44,166 bases of DNA from Fodinicola feengrottensis. GTDB taxonomy: Bacteria; Actinomycetota; Actinomycetes; Mycobacteriales; HKI-0501. Location: contig NZ_WOTO01000073.1 in assembly GCF_010993775.1 (NCBI RefSeq), forward strand, positions 1 to 44,166. The letters are read 5' to 3'. Every line of letters begins with the position of its first letter. Within the stretch, counting starts at the first letter, position 1. Under the pieces are notes generated by a model that saw only the letters and a program-made list of their open reading frames with translations, searched no databases and had not been told where the DNA came from. The translations under genes were made by a program, and so were the position numbers. Below are positions 1 through 9,550 of the stretch, piece after piece.

Positions 1-2525
1 GGAAAGCCTTTCGTACGGCCAAAGACAAGCCGCAGAAAACCTCGTACGTCTCGTCCACCACTGCCCGACGCAGTCCAGTGGACTCGACAGTGGCCAGCAG
101 TCGGTCGGCTGCGACCGCCGTTCGCTCGTCGACCGAATACCGAGGGTAGGCGCGGCGGCCGACGATCATCGCCATCCAGTCGCTCTGCCGGGCTGCGAAG
201 GCCGGCAGGTCGGTGAAATAGCGCTGCTCGTACGGCCGGGTCAACTCCAGTTGCTCGGGCTGCCAGAACCCGTCCGCGATGGCGCCGAGGAACCGGTTCG
301 ACAGCGGCTCGGTGCCGGTCAGCCGCTCCCAAGCGGTCGCCTTCGCGGCCTCGTCCGGCAGCGCCGCGAGGCACCGCTCGGCGTGTACCGCGCCATGCGC
401 GCTGGTGTCCTGGTGCCTTTCCGCCTCGATCTCCGCACGACCAGCCCTGCCGGTCACCACCAGCCGGCTGAGCAACGTCCAGCGCAGCTCAGCGTCCAGC
501 TCGACGCCGTCCGGCAGCCCGGCGCCGGCCAACCAGCCGGCGAGTTGGTCCAGATCGGCCGGCTCGGCGGCGGCCGTGGCGAGGCCGCGAACGCCGACGA
601 ACTGCCGCGCACTGCCCGGTTCGGCGGTCGTCACCAGCTCCCGGAAGGCGGTGGCCAACGTACCCAGGGCGGTGCCGGCGTCCGGCCCGGTCAGGCACAG
701 GTCGACGGGGAAACGTCGGCTCGCGGTGAGCAGCCGATCCAGCACCGCCGGGTGGTCCTCCCGGCCCAGCCCGTGGCTGACCAGGTCCACGTACTTACGA
801 GGCGACAGCTCGGCGTCCCGCAGCAGCTCCCAGGCGGCGCCCCACATCACCGCGCGGGCCAGCGGGTCGACGCAGGCCGGCAGCAGCTCGACCAGATCCG
901 CGGTGCCACGCTCGTCGAACCGGATCTTGCCGAAGGTGAGGTCGCCGTCGTTGAGCAGCAGCAGGTCCGCGGCCGGCAGCCCAGCCAGCTCCGGCAGCTC
1001 GCTGACCGCGCCCTGGGTGACCGGATCCAGGTCGACCTCCACCCGGCGGTCCACAGTGACCCGATCCCCGGCCCGACGATAGATCCCGACGCCAATGCGG
1101 TGCGGGCGCAGAACCGGATGGGTCGGTCGAAGCGGACTGCTCGATGCGTACGCTCCGATAATCGCCGTTGTCGTCGATGTCCACCAGCGGCCGCAAAGTG
1201 TTGACACCAGGTTGCTCCAGCCACACCCGGGACCATTCCTTCAACGGCCGCCCACTGCTGCTTTCCAGGACGTCCAACAAATCCACCAGCGCCGCGTTGC
1301 CGTACGCGTGCCGCCGGAAATGCTCGTTGATGCCCGCCAGGAACGCCTCATCGCCGACCCAGGCGACCAGCTGGCGCAGCACCGACGCGCCCTTCGCGTA
1401 CGAAATGCCGTCGAAATTCGTCATCGCGCTGCCGGTGTCCGCTACCCGCGCCGAAATCGGGTGGGTGGACGGCGACTGGTCGGCCGCGTACCCCCACATC
1501 TTCCGGCTGACCGTGAAATCCACCCACGCGTTGTCGAACCTGGTGGCCGAGCTGGTGACCCGGTATCCCATGTATTCCGCGAAAGACTCGTTCAACCACA
1601 GGTCGTCCCACCAGCGCATGCTGACCAGGTCACCGAACCACATATGCGCCATTTCATGCGCGATCACATACGCCCGCGACTCCCGCTGGGCGTCCGTCAC
1701 CGCCGACCGGAAGATCATCTCGTCCCGGAAGGTCACGCAGCCCGGATTCTCCATCGCGCCGGCGTTGAATTCCGGCACGAAAACCTGGTCGTACGTGTCA
1801 CCGAACGGATAGCGCTGCTCGAACATCCGGTGGTATTCGTCGAAACACTGCCGGGTGACGGTGAAAAGCTCGTCCAGGTCCGGTTCCATCGCCGAAGCCA
1901 GCGAGGCCCGGCAATGCAGGCCCAGCTGGATGCCGTCGTGCTCGGCATACTCGGAACGGAACTCTCCCGCGCAAACACAGAAAAGATAGGGCGGGATCGG
2001 CTTGGTCGGCGCGAACTCCCACTCCCCCGGCGCGGTCCGCTCGCCGCGCTCATTGCCGATCACGGTCCACTCCCGCGGCGCCCGCACTCGTACGGTCAGG
2101 GACGCTTTAAGGTCTGGCTGGTCGAAACAAGCGAAGATCCGCTGCGCGTCGGACAGAAAACTCTGCGCGTAAAGGTAGACCTTGTCGTCCGCCGGGTCGA
2201 CGAACCGGTGGATGCCCTCGCCGGTGTGCGAGTACGGCAGCCGGGCGCTCACCCGCAGCACGTTCTCGGTCTGCTCGATCTCCAGCGGCAGCCGGTTTTC
2301 GGCCCGGCTGTCCGGATCCAGCGCCCGGCCGTTCAAAACCGCCTCGGTCAGCTCGCCGGCGATCTCCACGAACGTGGACACGCCCGTTCGAGCGGCCCGG
2401 AACCGGATCTCGCACGTCGAGGAGAAAGTCTCCGCGCCAGTCGTCAGATCAAGGTCGATGACGTACTGGGAAACATCCAGTAGATCGGCGCGGACAGTTG
2501 CTTCACCCACAGTCAAACTCGGCAT
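1..2525 (-). CDS. pepN: Aminopeptidase N (M1 family), 3' end off the window, one frameshift
   Basis: Zinc metallo-aminopeptidase that removes N-terminal residues from peptides in the cytoplasm. The N-terminal beta domain is followed by the exopeptidase motif GAMEN (about residues 256-260) and the zinc site HEMAH (290-294) with the third ligand Glu in WLNESFAEY about 20 residues on. The chosen ATG at 2525 begins MPSLTVGEAT, the usual start for this family. Near 1121-1130 the frame shifts by one base; after it the ERAP1-like C-terminal helical domain continues (LRPHRIGVGIYRR onward) to the window edge, so the gene is cut at its 3' end. The first 84 bases upstream are shared with the divergent metallophosphoesterase gene. 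Family assignment is very secure; the frameshift is probably a sequence error. Confidence 0.95.
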
Positions 2526-2609
2526 GATCCCATCATGCTGCACGCTCGCTGGAAACGCCGGGAGCGGGCACAATACTGTCGCCGAACCGCCCTGCCGAGA
2601 GGACCCTCG

Positions 2610-4322
2610 ATGTCCGGAATCAGCCGCCGCCGGTTTTTTCTCGCCGCCACCGCTGCCGTCGGTGTGGTAGCCGGCTTTTCGACGCCGGCCTCGGCTCGTA
2701 CGACCGCGGCCCGCGCGATGGCGATCGACGGCACCACGCTGCAGTCCGTCGCGGCTCCGATCGGCGCCGCCGGCTACCGGAAACTCACCGACGGGCCCGG
2801 CTGGCCACTGGTCGTACGCACCGACCTGGCCGCCGGCAGCCCCGGCCGGGACGACCGGCGGCGGCCGGTGACCTCTTTCGTCCAACTCACCGACCTGCAT
2901 GTCTGCGACGCACAAAGTCCGATGCGGTTCGAATACGCCTATCCCTATTTCGGCGGCGCTTTCCGGCCGCACGAAACGCTGTCCGCGCTCGGCGCGGCCA
3001 GCCTGGTCGAGCGGGTCAACAGCCTGTCCGGTGGGCCGTTCACCGGCCGCCGGTTCGACTTCGTGATGAACACCGGTGACAGCACCGACAACAACGAGGT
3101 CATCGAGCTGGACTGGTATCTGGATATCCTCAACGGCGGCACGGTGACCCCGGACAGCGGAGCGCCCGGCCGGTACGAGGGCGTACAGAATTCCGGACTG
3201 TCGCTTTACTGGAATCCGGAGTCAGCCGGCCCGGACAAGTTCAAGCAGGCCGGTTTCGGCCAGCTGCCCGGATTCCTGTCCGCGGCGATCCGGTCCTTTC
3301 ACAGTCCGGGCCTGTCGGTGCCGTGGTTTGCCACCTTCGGCAACCATGACGACAGCGTGGTTGGCGCGGTGCCGGATCTACCGGTGCTGCTGGCGATCTA
3401 CACCGGCGCGGTCAAGGTGCAGGGCGTTTCGGACGCCACCGCGCAAAAGTTGGCGTCCAAGATGCGTACCAACCCAAACGAGGCGGCCGACCTGCTGGCG
3501 TCGCTGACCGGGATCGTCCGAATAGTGACCCCGGACCTGCGCCGCCGGCCCTTCACCGCGGGCCAGTTCGTACGAGCGCACCTGGATCCGGCGAACACCG
3601 GCCCTGGCCCGGTCGGGCACGGTTTTTCGACCGCAAACCTCGGAAACGACGTGTACTACGCCTTCCCGATGGCGGCCGGGGTGACCGGGATCAGCCTGGA
3701 CACCACCAACCGGGCGGGCCTGTCCGACGGCTCGCTGAACGCAGGACAGCTGCACTGGCTGGAAAACGTGCTGAAATCCAAGAGTTCCCGGTATTACGAC
3801 ACCGATGGCACCCTCGTACGCCAGCAGGTGACCGACGAGTTGCTGGTCCTTTTCAGCCACCACACCAGCACCACCATGGGCAACCTGCTGCCCGATCCCA
3901 CTCATCTGCTGGAACGCCGCTATGACGGCCCGGCACTGGTGGCTCTGCTGCAGCGTTTCCCGAACGTGGTCGCGTGGGTCAACGGCCACACTCACCGCAA
4001 CGCGATCACCGCTCACCCGGGCAGCACGCCGGACCGCGGTTTCTGGGAAATCAACACCGCCTCCCATGTCGACTACCCGCAGCACGCCCGGATCGTCGAA
4101 CTGGCCGACAACGCGGACGGCACGCTGTCGGTGTTCACTACCCTGATCGAGTCGGCCGCAGGCTATTCGACCAGCGCGAACGACCTTTCCCAGGCTGGGC
4201 TGGCGTCCTGGTATCGGGAGCTGGCCTTCAACGACATCAGCGGCGACCTGAGCCGGGTAGGCAGCGCGAACGACCACAACACCGAGCTGCTGCTACCCAA
4301 TCCACTGGGTTCTGCGGTCTGA
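2610..4322 (+). CDS. Secreted TIGR03767-type metallophosphoesterase
   Basis: A 570-residue calcineurin-like phosphoesterase, intact. The ATG at 2610 follows a GAGAGGA ribosome site and begins a twin-arginine signal (SRRRFFLAATAAVGVVAG, residues 5-22), so export by Tat is likely. The metal-binding motifs appear in order: TDLH, GDSTDNNE, FGNHDD, SHHT and NGHTHRN. Length and motif spacing fit the actinobacterial TIGR03767 (PPA1498) family, whose substrate is not known to me. It lies divergent from pepN and 117 bases before the G1-like peptidase on the same strand, so it may be the first gene of an exported-enzyme group. Upstream in-frame codons exist but lack a ribosome site. Confidence 0.88.
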   Translation: MSGISRRRFFLAATAAVGVVAGFSTPASARTTAARAMAIDGTTLQSVAAPIGAAGYRKLTDGPGWPLVVRTDLAAGSPGRDDRRRPVTSFVQLTDLHVCDAQSPMRFEYAYPYFGGAFRPHETLSALGAASLVERVNSLSGGPFTGRRFDFVMNTGDSTDNNEVIELDWYLDILNGGTVTPDSGAPGRYEGVQNSGLSLYWNPESAGPDKFKQAGFGQLPGFLSAAIRSFHSPGLSVPWFATFGNHDDSVVGAVPDLPVLLAIYTGAVKVQGVSDATAQKLASKMRTNPNEAADLLASLTGIVRIVTPDLRRRPFTAGQFVRAHLDPANTGPGPVGHGFSTANLGNDVYYAFPMAAGVTGISLDTTNRAGLSDGSLNAGQLHWLENVLKSKSSRYYDTDGTLVRQQVTDELLVLFSHHTSTTMGNLLPDPTHLLERRYDGPALVALLQRFPNVVAWVNGHTHRNAITAHPGSTPDRGFWEINTASHVDYPQHARIVELADNADGTLSVFTTLIESAAGYSTSANDLSQAGLASWYRELAFNDISGDLSRVGSANDHNTELLLPNPLGSAV

Positions 4323-4439
4323 TTTCATTGCGGGCACCACCCATTTAACAGACCGTTTCAGGACAATTCCATCGGCCTGCTATCGAACGCTGACAGGCTC
4401 CCCCCATCTAGCCGGTGGTGTCGTTGGGGAGGCTTGCCC

Positions 4440-5180
4440 ATGTTCACAGTATTAGCCCGCAAAACTGTCATCAGGCGTACGGCCGTCGTGCTGCTCGCGG
4501 TCGGCATCGGCCTGTCGCCGAACGCCGTTTCAGCCGCCACGCCGACGCATTACCACGGTGCTGCTTTCGTACACGGAAACAACGGAAACGTGTTCAAGCG
4601 CAGCGAAGACTCCGCTTGGGGCGGGTATGCCGTCAGTAAAGGCGGCCAGACCATCGTGGCCAGCTGGGTGAACCCGCGGGTCGACTGCTCCGGCGGCGGG
4701 GTGAACTCGGCGTGGGACGGCTTCGACGGCTATGGCACCCAAACCGTCGAGCAAATCGGCATCGACCTTGACTGCAGTTCCGGCAGCGCCGTCTACAAGC
4801 CGTGGTACGAAATGTATCCGCGTGACTCGGTCTATTTCGACCAGACGACCTCCGAAGGCGACCAGATGACCGCCACGGTCACTCATGACTCCGGCATCAA
4901 CTACACGCTGACGCTGGCCGACTCGACGCAGAACTGGAGCCGTACCTTCCACGACTCGCTGGACGGCGCGAACGACAGCACCGCCGAGGTGATCATGGAG
5001 CGGCTGTCGTCCAATGTGGACAACTTCGGCAGCATGACCTTCAGTGGCTGCCAACTCGACGGCCAGCCTTTCGGCAACTCCGCACCGGACGCGATCACCA
5101 TCGCCAGCAACGGCGTCGACCAGGCCACCCCCGGAAACATCGACGGTGACCATTTCGACATGACCTGGGATCACGCCTAG
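4440..5180 (+). CDS. Secreted G1-family (eqolisin-like) glutamic peptidase
   Basis: A 246-residue exported protein. The ATG at 4440 lies 7 bases after GGGGAGG; the TTG six bases earlier is too close to that site. Residues 1-33 form a Sec signal ending VSAAT. The rest matches peptidase G1: the beta-sandwich strand with VEQIGIDLDC, the WYEMYP segment, and AEVIMERL. By family knowledge the catalytic pair is a Gln in a QTGVDF-like strand and a Glu in AEWIVE; here these correspond to the Gln of VEQIGID and the Glu in AEVIMER, so both seem kept. G1 peptidases are best known as acid-active fungal enzymes, with bacterial members usually uncharacterised. It sits 96 bases before the fulvocin-related gene on the same strand, which makes a processing or co-secretion role possible but unproven. 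Confidence 0.8.
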   Translation: MFTVLARKTVIRRTAVVLLAVGIGLSPNAVSAATPTHYHGAAFVHGNNGNVFKRSEDSAWGGYAVSKGGQTIVASWVNPRVDCSGGGVNSAWDGFDGYGTQTVEQIGIDLDCSSGSAVYKPWYEMYPRDSVYFDQTTSEGDQMTATVTHDSGINYTLTLADSTQNWSRTFHDSLDGANDSTAEVIMERLSSNVDNFGSMTFSGCQLDGQPFGNSAPDAITIASNGVDQATPGNIDGDHFDMTWDHA

Positions 5181-5276
5181 GAATCCATAGTGTGACTTTT
5201 CCGAAGATCGCGCGTCTTTCTTTCCAGTCGTACGGCGGGCATCCGGCCCGCCGTCGCTGGACGAGGAAGTGGTCCG

Positions 5277-6317
5277 ATGACAAGATCCCGCTCAGTGCTG
5301 GCTTTCGACACCGCATGCCCAGTGTGCCGACGCATGTCCGAGGTCATCGCACACACCTGCGGCGGCCGGATCGAACTGCTCCCGCTGGCTTCTCCGGAGG
5401 TGGCGCTCTGGCGGGAGCAGGCCCTTGGACCGGACGCGAAATGGGCGCCGACGTTTTTCCGGATCACCGACGGGCGGGCGCGGGCGTGGACCGGTCCGGC
5501 GATCGCCGTTCCGCTCACCCGCCAGCTCGGTCCGCGCTCGTCTTTTCGTGTCCTCACCACACTAGGACGGCTCCGCAGAGCCGAATGTGTGCCCAAGGAA
5601 CCGGCGGCGGCCAGTGGCATGACCCGGGCGAATTTCCTCCGGCTCGGCGCCGGCGTGGCGGTCGCCGCCGGTGTCATCCTGCTCGGTCGTACGCCCGCTT
5701 TCGCCAGCCCCGCGCAGGAAGAGGCCCGCAAGTGGGTGAAAGCCAACGCGGGACGGCTGCCGCGAACGTACGACGAGATCGTCGCCCAACCGATGGCCCG
5801 CCGGAAGGCGATCATCCAGGCCTCGACGCCGCGCGCCCACAGTGACCTGTGGCTGGAGCAGGTCCGGCGGTTCCGCGCCGGTCATCCCGAACTCGCCCCC
5901 AACGAGAACAGCGCGCTGGACATCGCATCAGAAGTCCTACACGATGAGACCGTCTTCGGCGGGAACCTCGCCTCGCATCCAGGCGTGCTGCGTCGACTCG
6001 ATCACGCGCAGGACGTGCTGGTTCAGGCTTTCAGCCCCACCAGGGAGAAAACCGACCTTCGCCCGGACATCCGGGAACTCTTCTCCTGGATAGGTCCAAA
6101 CCCAGCCGTCTCCACCGCGAAAGTCGCGAAGCCCGCGGATGGAGTGCCCGGCTGCGAGTGCAACTCCGACAGCACCTGGGGTGGCTGCCCGGACTCTTGC
6201 TACCGGTATAACGATCCCGGATCCTGCCCCTGCGGCGCATACAGCCCAGGCTGCGGTTTCGCCAGCGCGTACGAGTGCGACGGGCTGTGCAATTGGGACA
6301 GCGACTGGTGCCACTGA
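5277..6317 (+). CDS. Bacteriocin fulvocin C-related protein
   Basis: An intact 346-residue protein with a mosaic layout. Residues 1-105 look like a thiol-disulfide domain with a CPVC motif at 14-17. Residues 116-144 hold a hydrophobic helix preceded by TRANFLRLG, like an internal signal or membrane anchor. Residues 145-285 are polar and helical. The last 58 residues carry ten cysteines (293, 295, 304, 308, 317, 319, 326, 334, 338, 345) with spacing resembling fulvocin C, the disulfide-rich 45-residue bacteriocin of Myxococcus fulvus. I infer that the tail is a disulfide-knotted secreted peptide made as part of a larger membrane precursor. The ATG at 5277 follows a GAGGAA ribosome site. The G1 peptidase lies just upstream. 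Release of the tail, and any activity, are not shown by the sequence. Confidence 0.75.
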   Translation: MTRSRSVLAFDTACPVCRRMSEVIAHTCGGRIELLPLASPEVALWREQALGPDAKWAPTFFRITDGRARAWTGPAIAVPLTRQLGPRSSFRVLTTLGRLRRAECVPKEPAAASGMTRANFLRLGAGVAVAAGVILLGRTPAFASPAQEEARKWVKANAGRLPRTYDEIVAQPMARRKAIIQASTPRAHSDLWLEQVRRFRAGHPELAPNENSALDIASEVLHDETVFGGNLASHPGVLRRLDHAQDVLVQAFSPTREKTDLRPDIRELFSWIGPNPAVSTAKVAKPADGVPGCECNSDSTWGGCPDSCYRYNDPGSCPCGAYSPGCGFASAYECDGLCNWDSDWCH

Positions 6318-6340
6318 CTCGCGAGACCGAGAATGTCCGG

Positions 6341-6371
6341 CCCTGCCACCAAAGTCATCGCGGTGGCAGGG
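6341..6371. terminator. Hairpin between convergent genes
   Basis: Perfect 10-bp inverted repeat CCCTGCCACC / GGTGGCAGGG with an 11-base loop. It lies just after the fulvocin-related stop and overlaps the last codons of the convergent aldehyde dehydrogenase-like gene, as expected for a bidirectional terminator. No T-tract is present. Confidence 0.6.
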
Positions 6372-7747
6372 CGGAATAGCTGACCAGGATGTCCTTGGAT
6401 TGTTGGTACGGCTCAAGAATCTGGGGGGGCGGGCGTCGGCGCCGTGGGCCTGTCGGCCGGCCAGGGCCGCGTGCGCGGGATAGCGGTGATAGCAGTTCGT
6501 CCAGACCCGGCCGGCCGGCCCGCAGTCGCCGGCCGGCCAGGTAAGCCCGATCGAGGTCACGGGTCCACAATGCCGCGCCACGGCCGTCAAAAAAAGGTCG
6601 TTCGCGATCCGTACGGCATGGTCGAACCCGGTGAACGAACCGACCGTCACCACCGGCCCGCAACTGTCCACCCGGAACGGCCGGATGTCCGCGCCCGCGT
6701 CGAAAACCGTTGGCTGTACGTAAAAGCCGCCGGGCAACTCGGCTCGTTCGCCGCCGACCACCACCCGCGCGCCGGCGGCTCGAAGGTTTTCGATGCAGGA
6801 CAGCGTTTTCGCCAGCTGCTCGGCGCTGGGCTGGGCACCGACCATGGTCTCGGTGTCCAGCGGGTTGCCCTGCTGGATCGCCTTGGTCTGGATGGTGGCC
6901 AGCTCCAGGAACTCCTCGTAGATCGGCTTTTCAATCAGAGCGCCACAAAGCCGTACGCCGGCATCGCCCTGGTTGAGCGCGAACATGGCAAAGCCCTCGA
7001 GCGCCTTCTGCTGGAAATCGTCGTCGGAAAGCAACGCGTCGGAGAAGAAGATATTCGGGCTGCGGCCACCGAGGCCGACCGTGGCAGGCACCAGATCTGT
7101 CGCAGCGGCCAGGGCTCTTTCGGCCACCCCGTTGACAATGTTGACTACTCCGGCGGGCAGCAGGTCGTGCACCAGCCCGAGCAGGACGTGCAAGGACGCG
7201 GGCGTCTGGGCGTCGGCGGTGAGGACAACCGTGTTGCCGGCCGCGAGCGCCGGCGCGAGCTGCCAACTCGCCATCAGCAGCGGGAAATCCCAGCCGACCC
7301 GCAGACCCACGACGCCCCGCGGCTCGCGCAAGTGATAGGCCACCGTCGTCCGGTCGATCTCGGTGACACCACCCTGCTGCGCGCGTACCGCGCCGGCGCA
7401 CGCACGCCACTGGTCCACCGCGAGCGGCAGATCCGCGGTCAGCGTCTCGCGGACCGGCCGGCCGCTCTCCCAGGTCTCGGCGACCGCGAGGTGCTGCACG
7501 TTCTGCTCTCGATCCGGTCGGCGATCCGGTGCAGCACCGCGGCCCGCTCGGCCGGCGAGGTGTCCGCCCAGCTCCCGGCCGCGCCGCGGGCGGCCCGGAC
7601 GGCCAGCTCCAGGTCCGGGCCAGTCGAGCGGGCCACCTCGGTGAAGACCCCACCGGTCACCGGGCTGGTGTCCGGCGCGTACGCACCGCGGACCGGCCGG
7701 ACGTACTCGCCGCCGATCCAGTTGTCATAGCGGGATTCGTACGACAT
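6355..7747 (-). CDS. Aldehyde dehydrogenase-like protein lacking catalytic residues, two frameshifts
   Basis: About 464 residues, clearly from the ALDH family (start MSYESRYDNWIGGEY; end QQSKDILVSYS). Two single-base shifts occur, near 7497-7505 and in a run of seven G at about 6422. Compared with active family members the hallmark positions are altered: PWNFP is GWDFP (oxyanion Asn to Asp), LELGGK is VGLGGR (general-base Glu lost), the catalytic Cys of NQGEVC is Gly in NQGDAG, EEIFGP is VDSCGP, and the NAD-binding FTG(S/E)TxxG stretch is missing, leaving VNG joined to the LGG region through a short linker. These changes are in frame and cannot come from indels. It is therefore probably not an aldehyde oxidiser. 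It lies downstream of a GAF-type regulator on the same strand, as active ExaC/AcoD-type enzymes often do. Confidence 0.85.
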
Positions 7748-7861
7748 CACGCATGTCGCGGCTGCCGGGCGCGGCGAAGACGGCCACCGGCACACCCCCT
7801 CGGATCGGTCGTGTCCGAACGGCGACACGACACCTGCCCGGAAGGATAGGTCCGCTGGGGT

Positions 7862-7876
7862 TGCAACACGGTTGCG
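7862..7876. promoter_or_regulatory. Candidate operator of the GAF-type regulator
   Basis: The imperfect dyad TGCAACACGGTTGCG (arms GCAAC / GTTGC, 3-base centre) lies about 115 bases upstream of the ALDH-like start. AcoR-like activators are known to bind TGCAAC-type dyads, so this is a plausible site for the neighbouring regulator. Inference from motif and position only. Confidence 0.35.
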
Positions 7877-7897
7877 TCCAGTAGTGGCCCCACCCCT

Positions 7898-7918
7898 CTG
7901 TACGCGCCTGGCGTACAG
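7898..7918. repeat. Short inverted repeat
   Basis: CTGTACGC / GCGTACAG arms of 8 bp with a 5-base loop, in the gap between the regulator and the ALDH-like gene. It could be an operator or a weak terminator for the regulator gene. Confidence 0.35.
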
Positions 7919-7925
7919 CTGAAAA

Positions 7926-7960
7926 GTCCGCAACGTCCCGTTGCGTGCCTCAGGTGCAAG
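7926..7960. repeat. Copy of a GTCCGCAACG repeat
   Basis: Reads GTCCGCAACGTCCCG followed by TTGCGTG and GTGCAAG. The same three blocks in the same order occur at 33485-33519, where they form a long terminator-like hairpin. Here the distal arm is missing. It lies 10 bases after the regulator stop on the minus strand, so it may be a decayed copy of the same terminator repeat. Confidence 0.45.
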
Positions 7961-7969
7961 CAGCGAGGG

Positions 7970-9323
7970 TTAGGCGAGGTCGGCGTCCAGGCGGCGGAGG
8001 TGGGCGGCTACCCGGGTGCGGCGGGGGGAGCCGGCGGGCAGGGCCGCGAGGCAGGCGCGCCAGATCTCCACGTCGGTTTCGGCGTCCGGCAGCTCGGCAT
8101 AGCGCAGCAGTACGTCGCGGTGGGTGGCGTGCCGGAGCAGCGCCGTACGCAGCCGCTGACGGGTCTCGGCGCGGATCGCGACCACCCCGGGCGCCTGCGA
8201 ATGCGGCAGCACGACACCTTGGTAGAGGTCCAGCGCCAGCCGGTGCGCGCCACGATCGAGCTGGCGACGGACCTCCGCCACATCGGTGTCGACGGGGACG
8301 GTCAGCCGGTACGGCCGAGAGGTCAGCAGGTCGTCGCCGAGCAGCCGGCGCAGCCGGGACATCTCGGCCCGGATGGTGACCAGCGCGGACTCCCGCTCAT
8401 GCAGCTCCACCGCCAGCTGCTCGGCGGACCGGCCGTCGGGGTGGCTGGCGAGAGCAGCAACAACAGCTCGCTGTGCCGGCCGGACAGCGACAACGACTGG
8501 CCGGCGCGGCGGAGCACGCCGTGCGTACGGCCGAGGACGTCCAGCCGGGCGACCGGGCGGCCCGGCGGGGTGCCGCGGGGCACCGACAGCGGGCCGCGGC
8601 GAGGTGCCGGCGGCCGGCTGAACTGGCGGCTGGCCGGCAGCTGTCGGCCACCTTGCAGGTGCCGCAGCGCCAGCTCCGCCTCGGCGGCGGCGGCCGTTGC
8701 TCGTACGAGCGTGAGCATGTGCGGCGCCGCCACCTCGTCACCGCCGGTGATGTCGATGGCGCCAAGCACCTCGCCGGTCACCGGGTCGTGCACCGGCGCC
8801 GCCGAACAGCTCCACATGTGCACGGGACGGCTGAAATGCTCGGACGCGAAGATCTGCACAGAACGGTCCGCGGTCAACGCGATGGCCGGCGCGTTCGTAC
8901 CAGCGTCCGACTCACTCCAGCTGGCGCCTTCGACGAAATGCACGGTCTCGGCCCGGGTCCGCTGCCGGCTGGAGCCGTCCACCCACAGCAGCCGCCCGCT
9001 CGCGTCGGTGACCGCGCGACCAGCAGGTCGTTGTCGACCGCGTCAGCGACCAGCAGCCGACGCACCACCGGCATGATCGGCGCCAGCGGATGCGCTTCCC
9101 GGTAGCTCGCGAGCTCGTCGTCCAGCAGGTCGACCGGCGGCTCGCTCACGTCCGGGTTGACGCCCGAACTCATCGACCGGCGCCAGGACTCCAACACGAT
9201 CGTACGCACCGGGCCGGCCGGATTTCCGGTCTCCAGAAAGGTTTCGTGCGCGACGTAAAGGCTGCGGGACAGCTCCCGCGGATCGGTTCCGGCCGGCCAC
9301 GCGGCCCACGGACTGGCGCTCAT
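7970..9323 (-). CDS. AcoR-like GAF-domain transcriptional regulator, two frameshifts
   Basis: About 450 residues once two shifts (near 9012-9020 and near 8443) are bridged. The N-terminal part (ELSRSLYVAHETFLETG...VRTIVLESWRRSMSSGVNPD) is typical of AcoR/GAF regulators. A GAF domain follows (HFVEGASWSESDAGTNAPAI... PVHDPVTGEVLGAIDITGG). The C-terminal part is a winged-helix and helical region (LVTIRAEMSRLRRLLGDDLL) in place of the sigma-54 AAA+ domain, as is usual in actinobacteria. GAF binds a small ligand and the protein probably controls the ALDH-like gene 222 bases downstream. It is divergent from the cysteine-desulfurase-like gene. Start at ATG 9323 (MSASPWAAW). Confidence 0.8.
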
Positions 9324-9392
9324 CGAGGCACCGCACCACAGCCGCCGGGCAACCGGCGACGCGCGGTGGCGTGGGTGACCATCGGACCGCCC

Positions 9393-9421
9393 TTAACGTG
9401 TGTTTCGCCGAGGTTAACGTG
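9393..9421. promoter_or_regulatory. Direct repeat TTAACGTG in a divergent promoter region
   Basis: TTAACGTG occurs at 9393-9400 and again at 9414-9421, a 21-base period or two helical turns on the same face. It lies in the 227-base gap between the divergent GAF regulator and desulfurase-like gene. Possible binding site for an unknown regulator. Confidence 0.3.
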
Positions 9422-9550
9422 CCGCGAGCATGATCGGAAGCGGGCGGTACGCGAAAACTCCACTCGCTGCCTCTTCGGCCCGGCCAATTGCCACGTAGTG
9501 TGGCGTTGACCGTACTAACACAAAAAAAACGCACGACAGGAGGACGTTTC

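Noticed and set aside
1095..2483. A 462-codon open frame on the plus strand inside pepN
   Set aside because: It is antisense to a strongly conserved M1 peptidase, rich in Arg/Pro/His as expected for mirror frames in high-GC DNA, and shows no family motif.
3378..4277. A 299-codon minus-strand frame under the metallophosphoesterase
   Set aside because: The plus-strand gene is intact with all metal motifs and a Tat signal; the antisense frame has no recognisable domain or ribosome site.
5937..6354. Extension of the aldehyde dehydrogenase-like frame past its true end
   Set aside because: The frame runs on only because of the shift at the G-run near 6422; the family C-terminus (QQSKDILVSYS) is in the other frame and stops at 6355.
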